Positions 25,212-33,841 of a stretch of 64,000 nt of DNA are shown here, in pieces. Source of the stretch: Bog-159 sp049511415 (GTDB taxonomy: Bacteria; Acidobacteriota; Terriglobia; Bryobacterales; Bryobacteraceae); the NCBI GenBank assembly GCA_049511415.1, contig JBEKYC010000082.1, forward strand, positions 1 through 64,000. The letters run 5' to 3'. The notes below the pieces were generated by a model. That model was not told the DNA's origin and did no database searches. It saw only the letters and a list, made by a program, of their open reading frames with translations. A program made the translations under genes and the position numbers. The number at the start of each line of letters is the position of its first letter. The first letter of the stretch is position 1.

Positions 25212-26657
25212 ATGGCATTCGCCGATCAGGACCGCGCCGATCTGGGCCGCTTCGGCTACGCCCAGGAATTGTTCCGCGGCATGGGCGGGTTTTCCAACTT
25301 CGCCATCTCGTTTTCCATTATTTCGATCCTGACCGGCGCGGTGACGCTCTTCGGCTACGGGCTGGAGATGGGCGGGCCGCTGGAGATGACGCTGGGCTGG
25401 CCGGTGGCCACGGTATTCACGCTGGTGGTGGCGGCCAGCATGGCCGAGCTTTGTTCGGCGTATCCCACGGCGGGCGCGACCTATCATTGGGCGGCGGACC
25501 TAGGCGGCAAGGGCTGGGGCTGGCTGGTGGCGTGGCTGAATATTCTGGGGCTGATCGCGGCGCAGGCGGGCATCAACTACAGTTGCGCGCAATTCATTCT
25601 GCCGTTTCTGCATCTGCCTTCCACGCCTTTCAACCTGTACTGCATGTTTGCGTTCATCCTGCTGAACCAGGGCATTCTGAACCATTACGGCATCCGGCTG
25701 GTGGCGATCCTGAACGACTTCAGCGTGACGGTGCACATTGCGGGGGTGGCCGCCGTGGTGCTGGCGTTGTTCTTTTTGGCGCCGAAACATCCGGTGCCGT
25801 TTCTGTTTCATGCGGTGAACAGCAACGGGCGCTCGCCTTACTGGTGGGCATTCGTGCTGGGGTTGCTGCAGGCGCAATGGACCTACACCGGTTTCGACGC
25901 GTCGGCGCACATGGCGGAGGAGACCCACGATCCGCGGTGGCGGGCGCCCTGGGGCATTGTGCTGTCGGTGGCGGTTTCGGGCGTGGCGGGATATTTTTTG
26001 CTGATGGCGCTGACACTGGCGATTCACAGCATACCGGGCGTGCTGGGCGCCAAGGACGCGCTGGGCAATCAGATTCCGGCGGTGATCGCCATTCTGCAGC
26101 AGGCGCTGGGGGCGAAGGCGGGGAATGCCATGGCGGCGCTAGCGTCAATGGCGATGTGGTTCTGCGGGCTGGCATGCATCACGTCGGCATCGCGGGCACT
26201 GTATTCGCTGGCGCGCGATCGCGGCACGCCGTTCGCGGAGCAAGTCCGCTGGGTCAGCCCGCGGCACGGCACACCGGCGCCCTCGATCTGGCTGATTGTG
26301 ATCGCATCGATGGCGGCGATGCTGTGGACGGAGGCCGTGCCGGTGGTGAGCTCTTTGAGCACGGTGGCGCTGTATCTGGCGTACACCATTCCGATCGCGC
26401 TGGCGTGGCGGGCGCGGCGGGCGGGATCGGACTGGCCGCAGCAGGCGATCTGGAGCCTGGGCGGTTTCGGCGGGCCTCTCAACGTGGTGGCAATTTTGTT
26501 CGCGGCGTTCATTTGCGTGGTGCTGATCATGCCGCCGAATCAGCTGGCGGGCGAGACGCTGGGTGGGTTGTTGGTGGGGCTGGGCGTGTTGTATGGGACC
26601 GTGGTGCGGCGGAGGTTTCAGGGGCCGGATTGGAGCCGGCATGCGGCACAGCGGTAG
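25212..26657 (+). CDS. APC-superfamily amino acid permease
   Basis: A 481-residue inner-membrane transporter with about twelve membrane segments. The N-terminal FRGMGGFSNFAISFSIISIL and the consensus loop CSAYPTAGATYHWAADLGG are typical of amino acid/GABA permeases of the APC superfamily. GFDASAHMAEETHDPRWRAP is the conserved cytoplasmic loop after helix 6, and SASRALYSLARDRGTPFAEQ is the later one. Amino acids, choline or amines are possible substrates; sequence alone does not choose. The start lies 10 bases after the frataxin-like stop, so the two probably share a transcript. Confidence 0.9.
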   Translation: MAFADQDRADLGRFGYAQELFRGMGGFSNFAISFSIISILTGAVTLFGYGLEMGGPLEMTLGWPVATVFTLVVAASMAELCSAYPTAGATYHWAADLGGKGWGWLVAWLNILGLIAAQAGINYSCAQFILPFLHLPSTPFNLYCMFAFILLNQGILNHYGIRLVAILNDFSVTVHIAGVAAVVLALFFLAPKHPVPFLFHAVNSNGRSPYWWAFVLGLLQAQWTYTGFDASAHMAEETHDPRWRAPWGIVLSVAVSGVAGYFLLMALTLAIHSIPGVLGAKDALGNQIPAVIAILQQALGAKAGNAMAALASMAMWFCGLACITSASRALYSLARDRGTPFAEQVRWVSPRHGTPAPSIWLIVIASMAAMLWTEAVPVVSSLSTVALYLAYTIPIALAWRARRAGSDWPQQAIWSLGGFGGPLNVVAILFAAFICVVLIMPPNQLAGETLGGLLVGLGVLYGTVVRRRFQGPDWSRHAAQR

Positions 26658-26785
26658 TTACGGGAGTGCAGGGCAAGACCACCAAAACGATGGTCTGCCC
26701 CATGCCGGTGCGAGCGCTGAAACGCGAGCGTCAGCGACCGGTCTGGCCGGACGCCCGCAGTGATCCCACCAGGAAAAATACACCG

Positions 26786-27787
26786 CTAACGTGCGTACCG
26801 AAACGTGCGCCATTCGCTGGGATTGCCGCGCTGACCGGTGTTATTCACGGGCCACACGCGCCAGCGTCCCGACTGCGCTCCGGTGAAATTGAAAGTGTAC
26901 TTGGTCCCGTTCACCACAAACGCGGTGCCGGGTATGCCCTGCGATTCCGCGTGCCAGGCATCGTGCTCCATGTAATCCCATTCGAGTAAATAGGACAGCG
27001 CGCCCGCGGCGGGCGCCCACTTGCAGGACAGGCGGCGCGGATAACTATCGAAGAGGGCGTGGTCCGGCGGGGCAATCAATTGCGGAGCGGGCAGGGACGC
27101 ATCCTCGGGATCGGGCCGCGAAATTCTGACGATCTGGCGGCGCAGACTGGGCTGATTGTCCGCGCTCACCGGCTGGCTGAAGCTCAGTTCGAAGACGCCA
27201 TTTACTTCGCCGGCGCCGGGATTGAAACGCCAGTGAGACATCTGTTCCAGGACCTGCGCCTGCCACTGCGGATTATCGCTTTGCAGCGTCTTGAAATTGG
27301 CCGCCGTGCCGTCGGGATTTACGGTCAGGCGGATGTTCAAGAACGCTGATGCCGCCGGCTCGGGATTCGGCGGGATCTTGCCATCGATCAATACGGGCCG
27401 CGCGACACCGGCCGGGAGGTCGAAATTGAGCCGGGCGGTCTGGCCGGCTCGGGTCTTGTCCAAGGTGCGGAAATTAAGTTCCAGGCTGACGGGCGCGCTG
27501 GTTTCTTTGCCTGCCTGGCTGCCCGGCTGGAAACGCCAGGTTTCCACGGTTTGGACAGCGCTTTCGTCCAGGCCGAAACCAGCGCGGCGAACCACGTGAA
27601 TTTTCTCCGGCAGGCCCTGCTCGTTCACCACCAGAGTCAATTTGACCGTAGCGTTCACGCCTGCGCGGCGGGCCTCGTCGGTATACGGAGGCTCGGACCT
27701 GAAGAGCACCTGTGGCGGCCGGCGGGCCCAGTCCTGCGCGGTCACAAAGGCCGCGGGAACGAGCAACGCGATCGCCACCAGCTTCAT
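26786..27787 (-). CDS. Exported TonB C-terminal-domain protein
   Basis: A 333-residue exported protein (signal MKLVAIALLVPAAFVTAQDW) with a TonB-type C-terminal domain near residues 30-110. The evidence is PPYTDEARRAGVNATVKLTL, VNEQGLPEKIHVVRRAGFGL and AVQTVETWRFQPGSQAGK. A weaker second copy (LNIRLTVNPDGTAANFKTLQ, then QMSHWRFNPG) follows. The last ~90 residues look like a beta-sandwich (LSCKWAPAAGALSYLLEWDY). It lacks the membrane anchor and proline spacer of a classic TonB, so it is an acidobacterial energy-transducer-like protein of unknown partner. It begins at the stop of the aldolase gene and is the last of a three-gene operon. Confidence 0.75.
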   Translation of the reverse strand: MKLVAIALLVPAAFVTAQDWARRPPQVLFRSEPPYTDEARRAGVNATVKLTLVVNEQGLPEKIHVVRRAGFGLDESAVQTVETWRFQPGSQAGKETSAPVSLELNFRTLDKTRAGQTARLNFDLPAGVARPVLIDGKIPPNPEPAASAFLNIRLTVNPDGTAANFKTLQSDNPQWQAQVLEQMSHWRFNPGAGEVNGVFELSFSQPVSADNQPSLRRQIVRISRPDPEDASLPAPQLIAPPDHALFDSYPRRLSCKWAPAAGALSYLLEWDYMEHDAWHAESQGIPGTAFVVNGTKYTFNFTGAQSGRWRVWPVNNTGQRGNPSEWRTFRYAR

Positions 27788-27788
27788 T

Positions 27789-28592
27789 TCAATACAAAGC
27801 GCGCACTGCCGGTTTGCCGGCCGTTTGACCCAGCGGTTCCAGGTAACGCCGTCCGCCGGCGCCCATCAAACCCATATCGGTGGGACCCTGGAACAGCAGA
27901 AAACCGCGCTCCATATAGCGTAACGCGATCTCCGGCGTGGCGGCGGGGCGCCCCAGGAACTTGCCGTGGCGCTGGCCGGCTTCCACGATACGCGTGATGG
28001 CGGCATCCAGCTTGGGATCGTCCTGGTTGCCGCGCAGTCCGAGCGAAAACGACAGATCGCTGGTGCCGATGAACAGCACGTCCACGCCCGGCGTGGCGGC
28101 GATCTCGTCGATACGTTCCACGGCGCGCGCCTCTTCGATGATGATGATCACCATCACGTTGGCGTCGGCGGAATCGTGGTACGCGGCATCGCCGGCGGGC
28201 CAGGTGGTGCGCGCCAGCACGGGACCCGATCCGCGCCGTCCCGCGGGCGGATAACGGCAGGCGGCGGCGGCTTGCGCGGCCAGTTCCGGCGTGCTGGTGA
28301 ACGGGAACATCACGCCGCTCACGCCCGCATCTAGCACGCGCTTGGCGGTCCAGAGTTCGTTCACTGGCACGCGCGCGAATGTCATCGCCGGCAGGCCGCG
28401 CGTGGCCAGCACGATGTTGCGCAGCGTCTCCAGTGTGATGGGCGAGTGTTCCATCTCGACCCACAGAAAGTCGAAGCCCAGCGTGGCGGCGTGCGCGGCC
28501 ACGTCCGGATTGGCGACGGTGATGGTGGCAGCCGTCACCGGCAGACCCTCACGCAATCGTTTTCTTACGGGATTTTCCCAAGGTGTGCTCAT
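27789..28592 (-). CDS. HpcH/HpaI-family class II aldolase
   Basis: A 267-residue metal-dependent aldolase of the HpcH/HpaI family. Members cleave 2-keto-3-deoxy sugar acids or 4-hydroxy-2-oxo acids to pyruvate and an aldehyde. Marks are LGFDFLWVEMEHSPITLETL, AGVSGVMFPFTSTPELAAQA and the metal-binding Glu in MVIIIIEEARAVERIDEIAA. GVDVLFIGTSDLSFSLGLRG carries the second acidic ligand. GFLLFQGPTDMGLMGAGGRRY follows at the C-terminus. It overlaps the upstream glycosidase by four bases (ATGA), which suggests processing of a sugar-acid product of that enzyme. That link is inference. The substrate is unresolved. Confidence 0.87.
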   Translation of the reverse strand: MSTPWENPVRKRLREGLPVTAATITVANPDVAAHAATLGFDFLWVEMEHSPITLETLRNIVLATRGLPAMTFARVPVNELWTAKRVLDAGVSGVMFPFTSTPELAAQAAAACRYPPAGRRGSGPVLARTTWPAGDAAYHDSADANVMVIIIIEEARAVERIDEIAATPGVDVLFIGTSDLSFSLGLRGNQDDPKLDAAITRIVEAGQRHGKFLGRPAATPEIALRYMERGFLLFQGPTDMGLMGAGGRRYLEPLGQTAGKPAVRALY

Positions 28593-30610
28593 TTTCTGAT
28601 CAACCAGACTTCGGCTACCTCGCAGCCGCGGCCGTTGCCGCCCAAGCCCGCTTCACGATACCACGCCAGATCCAATTCGCCTTTGGCAGTGGCGTCGCGC
28701 GGAATGTCGAACTCGATCGGCGCGACGGGTTGCGGCTTCAGCATCAGCGGATGGACCTCGATTCCATCGCCCGCCATCAGCCGGATCTTGCGGCCCGGAC
28801 TGTCGCCCGCATATACCACGCGAATCCGGTATTGTGCCGACGGATCGAGCCCCGTGTAGCGCATCTGTAAAGGCTTATCGTAAAACGATTCGGCATAGGT
28901 CCACCAGGACTTCGGCCATTGCGGATGATATTCCAGGCTGGTGCTGCCGCTCACCAGGTGCGGCTGGCGCGCGGTATCGCCGAGATCGTCGTAGAAACCG
29001 CCGGGGCCGGGATCGGCCCGGTTCAGAATGCGGTCGATGGCGGAGGGATCGGCGAATTGCTTCTCCAGCCAAATGCGGTTGTTTAGCGGCACGTCGAGCG
29101 TATCCAGGCTGGCGCCGCGATCCACGCCGATGGCTTTGTAGCGCGGCACGCTCAGTTGCATCCCGATGGATTGAAACAGCGCCTCGGCCAGTTCGAAGAT
29201 ACGCGCGCGCCATTCTGCGGCAACAGGCTGGCTGACGGCGCGATCCAGAATTGCCGCGGCTTTCGCCGTGTCGCGTGTTTCGCGCAGCTTCTGCATGGCT
29301 TCTTCTTCAAGCGCGGTTTCGTGGAGCAGGCGCTTGCGGACGTAGGCATCGTAATAGGCGCGATAGAGCGCCTGCTGGAATCGCCAATTGCGGAGTACGG
29401 CCGGCGACGCGGCGTGCTCCATGGCTTGGAATCGGGCCAGGGTTTCGTCGACTCCCATGTTCGCAGCCAGCGGACCGTGCCAGTTGCGTTCGAGTCCCAG
29501 CAGCCCCTGCGCGAAAGTGTCCGTGAATGGATCGCCGATGAAATAGCGGCCGAACTGGCGCAGTATCTCAGTTACATCCTGATCCGGATTCCAACCTAGT
29601 GCGCTCCAGACAAACTTATTCACATCGTCGTTGGAACCTTCCGAGTAACTGATGAACCCGATGGTGGGCGGCATGAACTGGCGGAAGAGGCCGGCTTCTT
29701 CGAGCGGCCGCGGGTTGATGCTTTCGCGCGCCTCTGTCACGGCGAACGCGGGGTCCCAGTCCGGCACAGGAAATTGGCACTGCAGGTTATGCGTGATGTC
29801 CGGATAGAGGCGGATGGGATAGCGCGCAGGCACCGCGGCGCGCAGCTCCGGGAGGCTGATGCGGGTCTGCGGGCCATAGACCACGCCCGCCAGCCAAGTG
29901 GGCTGCTCATCACGCAGGATGGCGAGAAACTCGTCCAGCCATTCCTGGTTGAAGCTCTGCGGCGAGACCCACATCTGCGCCCGCGGATGGTACCGGTGCA
30001 GCACCTCGGTCTCTTTGGCCAGCAGCGCCATCAGATACTTCGGACGCGTGTGGCCGGGATCGCCGCCGGGCACGAAGACGGCGTCGACGCGCGGCAACTG
30101 CCGGAAGACTTCGCCCCATTCGCGCAGAGCGAATTCAACGGTGGCCGGATCGGAATAGTCGCGATCCATGGCCGGATACCAGATCCAGACGTCCAGGCCG
30201 TAGGCATCCAGCAGGCGCGACAGCTCGATCATCATGCGCATGGGCGGCAGTGGGAAATGCGGGCTGTCGGCGGCATCGTCGGAGCGCGGCGGGATCAGCT
30301 CCACCGCGTTGCTGCCGAATACTGCGAGGTCGCGAATGTACTGCTCGAATACCGGCACGGACCAAGCGTCGTAAGTATTCGATTTCGGACGGTAGCCCAA
30401 CTGGTGCCCGCGCAGGCGGTATCGCGGCGCGCTGGTTTCGGCGAAGCCGTCGGGAAGCTGAGTGGACCCGCGCGTGATACGCAGTTCGCGGAGCAGCCGG
30501 CCGATGCCGAATAAGATGCCGCGGGAATCGCTGCCGGAGATGGCCACCTCGTGTGCGGAACTACGAATTGCGTAGCCTTCCGGCGGACCCTTAAAGCGTC
30601 GACGGCGCAT
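28589..30610 (-). CDS. GH67/GH20-like glycosidase, main frame of a frameshifted gene
   Basis: A 673-residue frame resembling alpha-glucuronidase-like or GH20-like hydrolases. It opens PEGYAIRSSAHEVAISGSDS, then GILFGIGRLLRELRI, the end of an N-terminal carbohydrate-processing domain. A barrel follows with RYRLRGHQLGYRPKSNTYDA, LLDAYGLDVWIWYPAMDRDY and DAVFVPGGDPGHTRPKYLMA. The C-terminal ~130 residues are beta-rich. The frame lacks a signal peptide and the first ~70 residues. These are found one frame over at 30591-30800, so a one-base change near 30600 has split the gene. Whether it is a real mutation or a sequencing error cannot be told here. Its stop overlaps the aldolase start. Confidence 0.72.
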   Translation of the reverse strand: MRRRRFKGPPEGYAIRSSAHEVAISGSDSRGILFGIGRLLRELRITRGSTQLPDGFAETSAPRYRLRGHQLGYRPKSNTYDAWSVPVFEQYIRDLAVFGSNAVELIPPRSDDAADSPHFPLPPMRMMIELSRLLDAYGLDVWIWYPAMDRDYSDPATVEFALREWGEVFRQLPRVDAVFVPGGDPGHTRPKYLMALLAKETEVLHRYHPRAQMWVSPQSFNQEWLDEFLAILRDEQPTWLAGVVYGPQTRISLPELRAAVPARYPIRLYPDITHNLQCQFPVPDWDPAFAVTEARESINPRPLEEAGLFRQFMPPTIGFISYSEGSNDDVNKFVWSALGWNPDQDVTEILRQFGRYFIGDPFTDTFAQGLLGLERNWHGPLAANMGVDETLARFQAMEHAASPAVLRNWRFQQALYRAYYDAYVRKRLLHETALEEEAMQKLRETRDTAKAAAILDRAVSQPVAAEWRARIFELAEALFQSIGMQLSVPRYKAIGVDRGASLDTLDVPLNNRIWLEKQFADPSAIDRILNRADPGPGGFYDDLGDTARQPHLVSGSTSLEYHPQWPKSWWTYAESFYDKPLQMRYTGLDPSAQYRIRVVYAGDSPGRKIRLMAGDGIEVHPLMLKPQPVAPIEFDIPRDATAKGELDLAWYREAGLGGNGRGCEVAEVWLIRK

Positions 30611-30800
30611 CGCCTACCCCGGTTTTCCATCGCACACCGGAACGCTTCTCCACTTCATCCAGCAGCATCGCGACGGCCTTGGCTTCCTGGGCGGAGAGAT
30701 CGCGCGGGGTGGTGACGGTGGAAAGGGTCAAGTCGATCGGTCGTGCGGGCCGGTGGGCGAAGAGCAGGGCGCACGTGATGACGGCCAGTCGGCGAGCCAC
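30591..30800 (-). pseudogene. Split-off 5' part of the GH67/GH20-like gene
   Basis: From a GTG at 30800 this frame gives a signal peptide (ARRLAVITCALLFAHRPARP). The start of a GH67/GH20 N-terminal domain follows (TTPRDLSAQEAKAVAMLLDE, then VEKRSGVRWKTGVGDAPSTL) before a stop at 30591. The downstream frame picks up at once with the rest of that domain. Together they make one exported enzyme of about 740 residues with a single frameshift. A TACAAT box lies five bases before the GTG. Confidence 0.6.
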
Positions 30801-30819
30801 GTTGCATTGTACCCCAGGG

Positions 30820-33387
30820 TCATTCGCAACGCAGCGCAACCATAGGATCAACAGCCGCCGCCCGCCGCGCCGGCAGGAAGGTGGCCAGTCCCGCTGCTAT
30901 GGCCAGGCCAACCACCACCGCCGCGTAGGTCCGGAAGTCGGTCGCGGTGACGCCGTAGAGCAGGAAGGTCAGATAGCGAGTCAAAGCCAAAGCGCCAGCT
31001 ACGCCCGAGAGCGTTCCCATTGCCAGCAGAAGGGCGCCTTCCTTCATCACCAGACCGAGTACGGCCGAGGGTGAGGCCCCCAGCGCCATGCGGATCCCGA
31101 TCTCCTGCCGGCGCTGCGCCACCGAGAACGCCAGGACACCGTACACGCCGACGACGGCCATCAGGAACGCCGGGCTAGCTGTGGACTGGCCGATGGCGTC
31201 GTCGAGCGTCTCAAATTTTGTGAAGAGACCTGGGTGGTCCGCGTGTAGTTGATCGTGCAACGCGCGTGCGAAGGCGTCTTCACCGGCGATAGTGCGGACG
31301 ATGAAGAGAAGATCCATCTCGTTCGACGGGTTCGTGTCATTGACCAAGGCTTCCGGCATGGCGGGTTGATTCAGCCCCTGGTTCTTGGTGTCAGCGACCA
31401 CACCAACTACAGTCTTCCACGGTGCAGCGCGTCCTCCCATAATCTGTTTGCCGAGCGGGCTTTCGCCGGAGAAGTAGGCGCGGGCGGCGGCTTCGTTGAT
31501 GACCGCAACCGTGCCGGGGTGGTGAGAGTCGTCTTCGGTGAGGAAGCGGCCCCGCAGCAGCGGGGTGCCCGCGGCCTTCAGGTAGTCCGGACCAACACCG
31601 CACACGGTGATGTTGTCGCCGCGGTGGAAAGGCTCCGGCAGCGGCCGATCGGCGCGCGAGAAAGTGATATTGTTCCACGTCGCGATCGGCGTGCACTGGG
31701 TGAGGGCGGCTGCCTCGGTGCCGGGGATACGCCGCAGATCGGTCAAGACTTCGGTGGCGAGCGCCTCGCGCACGGCGCCGGTAAGATTCGCACCGCGGAT
31801 CGGGATGGACACAGTGAGGGCGTGCTCCGGCCGGAACCCGAGATGGTCGTTCCGCATGTGCCAGAGCGTTTGAAACAAGAGCGCCGCGCCGGAGAGGAGA
31901 ATCACCGATAACGCTACCTCAACTGCCACGAGAGTACGCCGCAGGAGCCGGTGGCCGCTATCGGCAGCGCCTCGGCCAGCCTGCCGCAAGACCGCGTGCG
32001 GGTCAACCCGTCCGGCCTGGAGGAGCGGAATGCCGCCGAAAATCAAAGCCGTCGCCACGGAGACCAGCAGAGCGACCGCGAAGACGCGAAGATCGGTGGT
32101 GACTTCGCTCAATCGCGGCAACTCGCCAGCGGCGAAATGCACGAAACCGCGCAGCGTGGTGGTTACAAGAATCATGGCGGCGGCAGTGCCGACGGCGATC
32201 AGGAGCGCGATTTCGGTAAGCAACTGGCGCGCCAGGCGCGCACGGCCGGCGCCTACCGCCGCCCTCACAGCCAGTTCACGGGCGCGGGACGCCCAGCGGG
32301 CCAGCAGGAGATTGGCGACGTTGGCGGACGCGATGGCCAGCAGGCAGCCGGACGCAGCCATCAGAATGAACAGGAGCGTGCGAACGTTGCCGGCGCGATG
32401 CTCCTGCAGCGACTCGAGCACGAGGTCATCCGCGCGGAATAATTGCGGAAGATCCGCTTTGCTGGCGGCGTAAAGAGTCTCAAGATCGGCGCGGGCCTGC
32501 TCCATTGTGACGCCGCGCTTGAGGCGCCCGAAGACAGCCCAGGTGTACATGCTGCGATCACGATGGCTGGCAGTGGGGGAGACGGGCAAGGTGGTGAGAA
32601 GGTCGATCTTGGCGTCCACGGGGAAGATGAACGACCGTGGCAGTACGCCGATCACCGTGTAAGGCTGGCCGTCGAGGGTGATGGTGGAACCAGGAATATA
32701 GCGCCGCGCGTGGAAGCGATCCTGCCAGAATTCGTTCGTAAGCAGGACGGTTTTGGGGCCGTTCGGGAGTTCCTCTTCCGCGCGGAACGTACGGCCGAGC
32801 GCGGGCGCGATAGCAAACGTATCCAGGAAATTGGCCGAAACGCGGACGGCGTGCACCTCGGCGGGATCCGGTCCGCCCAGCACCATGATCCTCCCAGGGT
32901 TGGCCTGAGTGGCGGCGAGATTCCGGAAAACCCGATTATCGCGGCGCCAGGCCACGTAATCGGGCGAGGGAACGAATTCGGCGACGCTGGGAAAACGGAT
33001 GGCCACCCAGACGAGTTGGGAGGCGCCGGCATAGGGCAGGGGACGCAGGAATATCGTATCGGCGATGCTGAAGACGGCGGTTGTAGCGCCGATTCCCAGC
33101 GCCAGTGAGAGAACTGCCGCCGTGGTGAATATGGGCTCGCGGCGCAGAATGCGGGCGGCGTAGCGCAGGTCCTGCCAGAATCCGGCGAATTTGCCTCGGC
33201 CGCCCGCCGCGCGCGTGCGTTCGAGGACCAGCGCACGGTTTCCGAACGAGCGACGTGCTTCCACTTCGGCCTGCTCGCGCGTCCTGCCTCGCTCCATCAA
33301 TTGCCTGGTTTCGATTTCCAGGTGCGCCTGGAACTCTTCTTCGAGATCGGCATCGGTTGCCGGTTTGGGAAAGAATCGCTGCCACAT
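30820..33387 (-). CDS. ADOP-type ABC permease, module 2
   Basis: An 855-residue MacB/FtsX-type permease. The N-terminal ~60 residues (MWQRFFPKPATDADLEEEFQ and LEIETRQLMERGRTREQAEV) are the helical ADOP head. QDLRYAARILRREPIFTTAA and LSLALGIGATTAVFSIADTI form the first membrane region. A periplasmic MacB core and the first FtsX domain (LAIASANVANLLLARWASRA) follow. A second half ends with FSVAQRRQEIGIRMALGASP and RRAAAVDPMVALRCE. It begins four bases after the padR stop. There is no ATPase partner. Compared with modules 1 and 3 the layout is the same but the sequence is clearly diverged, so they are old duplicates. Confidence 0.92.
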   Translation of the reverse strand: MWQRFFPKPATDADLEEEFQAHLEIETRQLMERGRTREQAEVEARRSFGNRALVLERTRAAGGRGKFAGFWQDLRYAARILRREPIFTTAAVLSLALGIGATTAVFSIADTIFLRPLPYAGASQLVWVAIRFPSVAEFVPSPDYVAWRRDNRVFRNLAATQANPGRIMVLGGPDPAEVHAVRVSANFLDTFAIAPALGRTFRAEEELPNGPKTVLLTNEFWQDRFHARRYIPGSTITLDGQPYTVIGVLPRSFIFPVDAKIDLLTTLPVSPTASHRDRSMYTWAVFGRLKRGVTMEQARADLETLYAASKADLPQLFRADDLVLESLQEHRAGNVRTLLFILMAASGCLLAIASANVANLLLARWASRARELAVRAAVGAGRARLARQLLTEIALLIAVGTAAAMILVTTTLRGFVHFAAGELPRLSEVTTDLRVFAVALLVSVATALIFGGIPLLQAGRVDPHAVLRQAGRGAADSGHRLLRRTLVAVEVALSVILLSGAALLFQTLWHMRNDHLGFRPEHALTVSIPIRGANLTGAVREALATEVLTDLRRIPGTEAAALTQCTPIATWNNITFSRADRPLPEPFHRGDNITVCGVGPDYLKAAGTPLLRGRFLTEDDSHHPGTVAVINEAAARAYFSGESPLGKQIMGGRAAPWKTVVGVVADTKNQGLNQPAMPEALVNDTNPSNEMDLLFIVRTIAGEDAFARALHDQLHADHPGLFTKFETLDDAIGQSTASPAFLMAVVGVYGVLAFSVAQRRQEIGIRMALGASPSAVLGLVMKEGALLLAMGTLSGVAGALALTRYLTFLLYGVTATDFRTYAAVVVGLAIAAGLATFLPARRAAAVDPMVALRCE

Positions 33388-33391
33388 GGGT

Positions 33392-33727
33392 TCACTCCTT
33401 CACCGGTTTCATGGTACGGGCCACCGCGCGCACCAGTTGTTTCCATCGGGATTGTTCCGCGATCAGTTGACGCTTGCCCTTGGGCGTGAGCCGATAATAG
33501 CGGGCGCGGCGGTTGGCCTCCGACATGCGCCACTCCGAGGCCAGCCAGCCCCGGCGTTCCAGGCGATGCAGCGCGGGATAGAGAGAGCCATGCTCGATCC
33601 GTAGCGCCTCCTCGGAGCGCGTGCGGATCGCCTGCCCGATGCCGTGGCCATGTTGGGGTCCCCATTGCAGCACCTGGAGGACGAGAAGGTCGAGTGTGCC
33701 CTGCATGAGTTCGATACGGTCAGGCAT
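33392..33727 (-). CDS. PadR-family transcriptional regulator, module 2
   Basis: A 111-residue PadR regulator: GTLDLLVLQVLQWGPQHGHG, then IEHGSLYPALHRLERRGWLA and ARYYRLTPKGKRQLIAEQSR. It controls the ADOP permease four bases downstream by analogy with other acidobacterial pairs. TATAGT at 33735-33740 stands seven bases from the ATG and no Shine-Dalgarno is visible, so the message is probably leaderless. Unlike modules 1 and 3, I see no perfect palindrome over the start. A REP-like element lies about 50 bases upstream. Confidence 0.93.
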   Translation of the reverse strand: MPDRIELMQGTLDLLVLQVLQWGPQHGHGIGQAIRTRSEEALRIEHGSLYPALHRLERRGWLASEWRMSEANRRARYYRLTPKGKRQLIAEQSRWKQLVRAVARTMKPVKE

Positions 33728-33777
33728 GGCTTGTACTATAGCAGATCGTCTACCAGAGTGCTTCTACCATAAAAGCT

Positions 33778-33818
33778 GCGGGACTGAAGTCCCGCGCGGG
33801 CTGAAGCCCGCCCCCCCC
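33778..33818. repeat. REP-like double palindrome, copy 4
   Basis: GCGGGACT-GA-AGTCCCGC at 33778-33795 is followed directly by GCGGGCT-GA-AGCCCGC at 33796-33811. This copy stands between two divergent genes, so it cannot be a terminator for them. Confidence 0.82.
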
Positions 33819-33841
33819 AGTTGTGCGGTTATGATTTACAT

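Noticed and set aside
25451..26989. 512-residue plus-strand frame overlapping the APC permease
   Set aside because: Out-of-frame shadow full of Gly/Ala/Arg; the permease frame has membrane segments and family loops.
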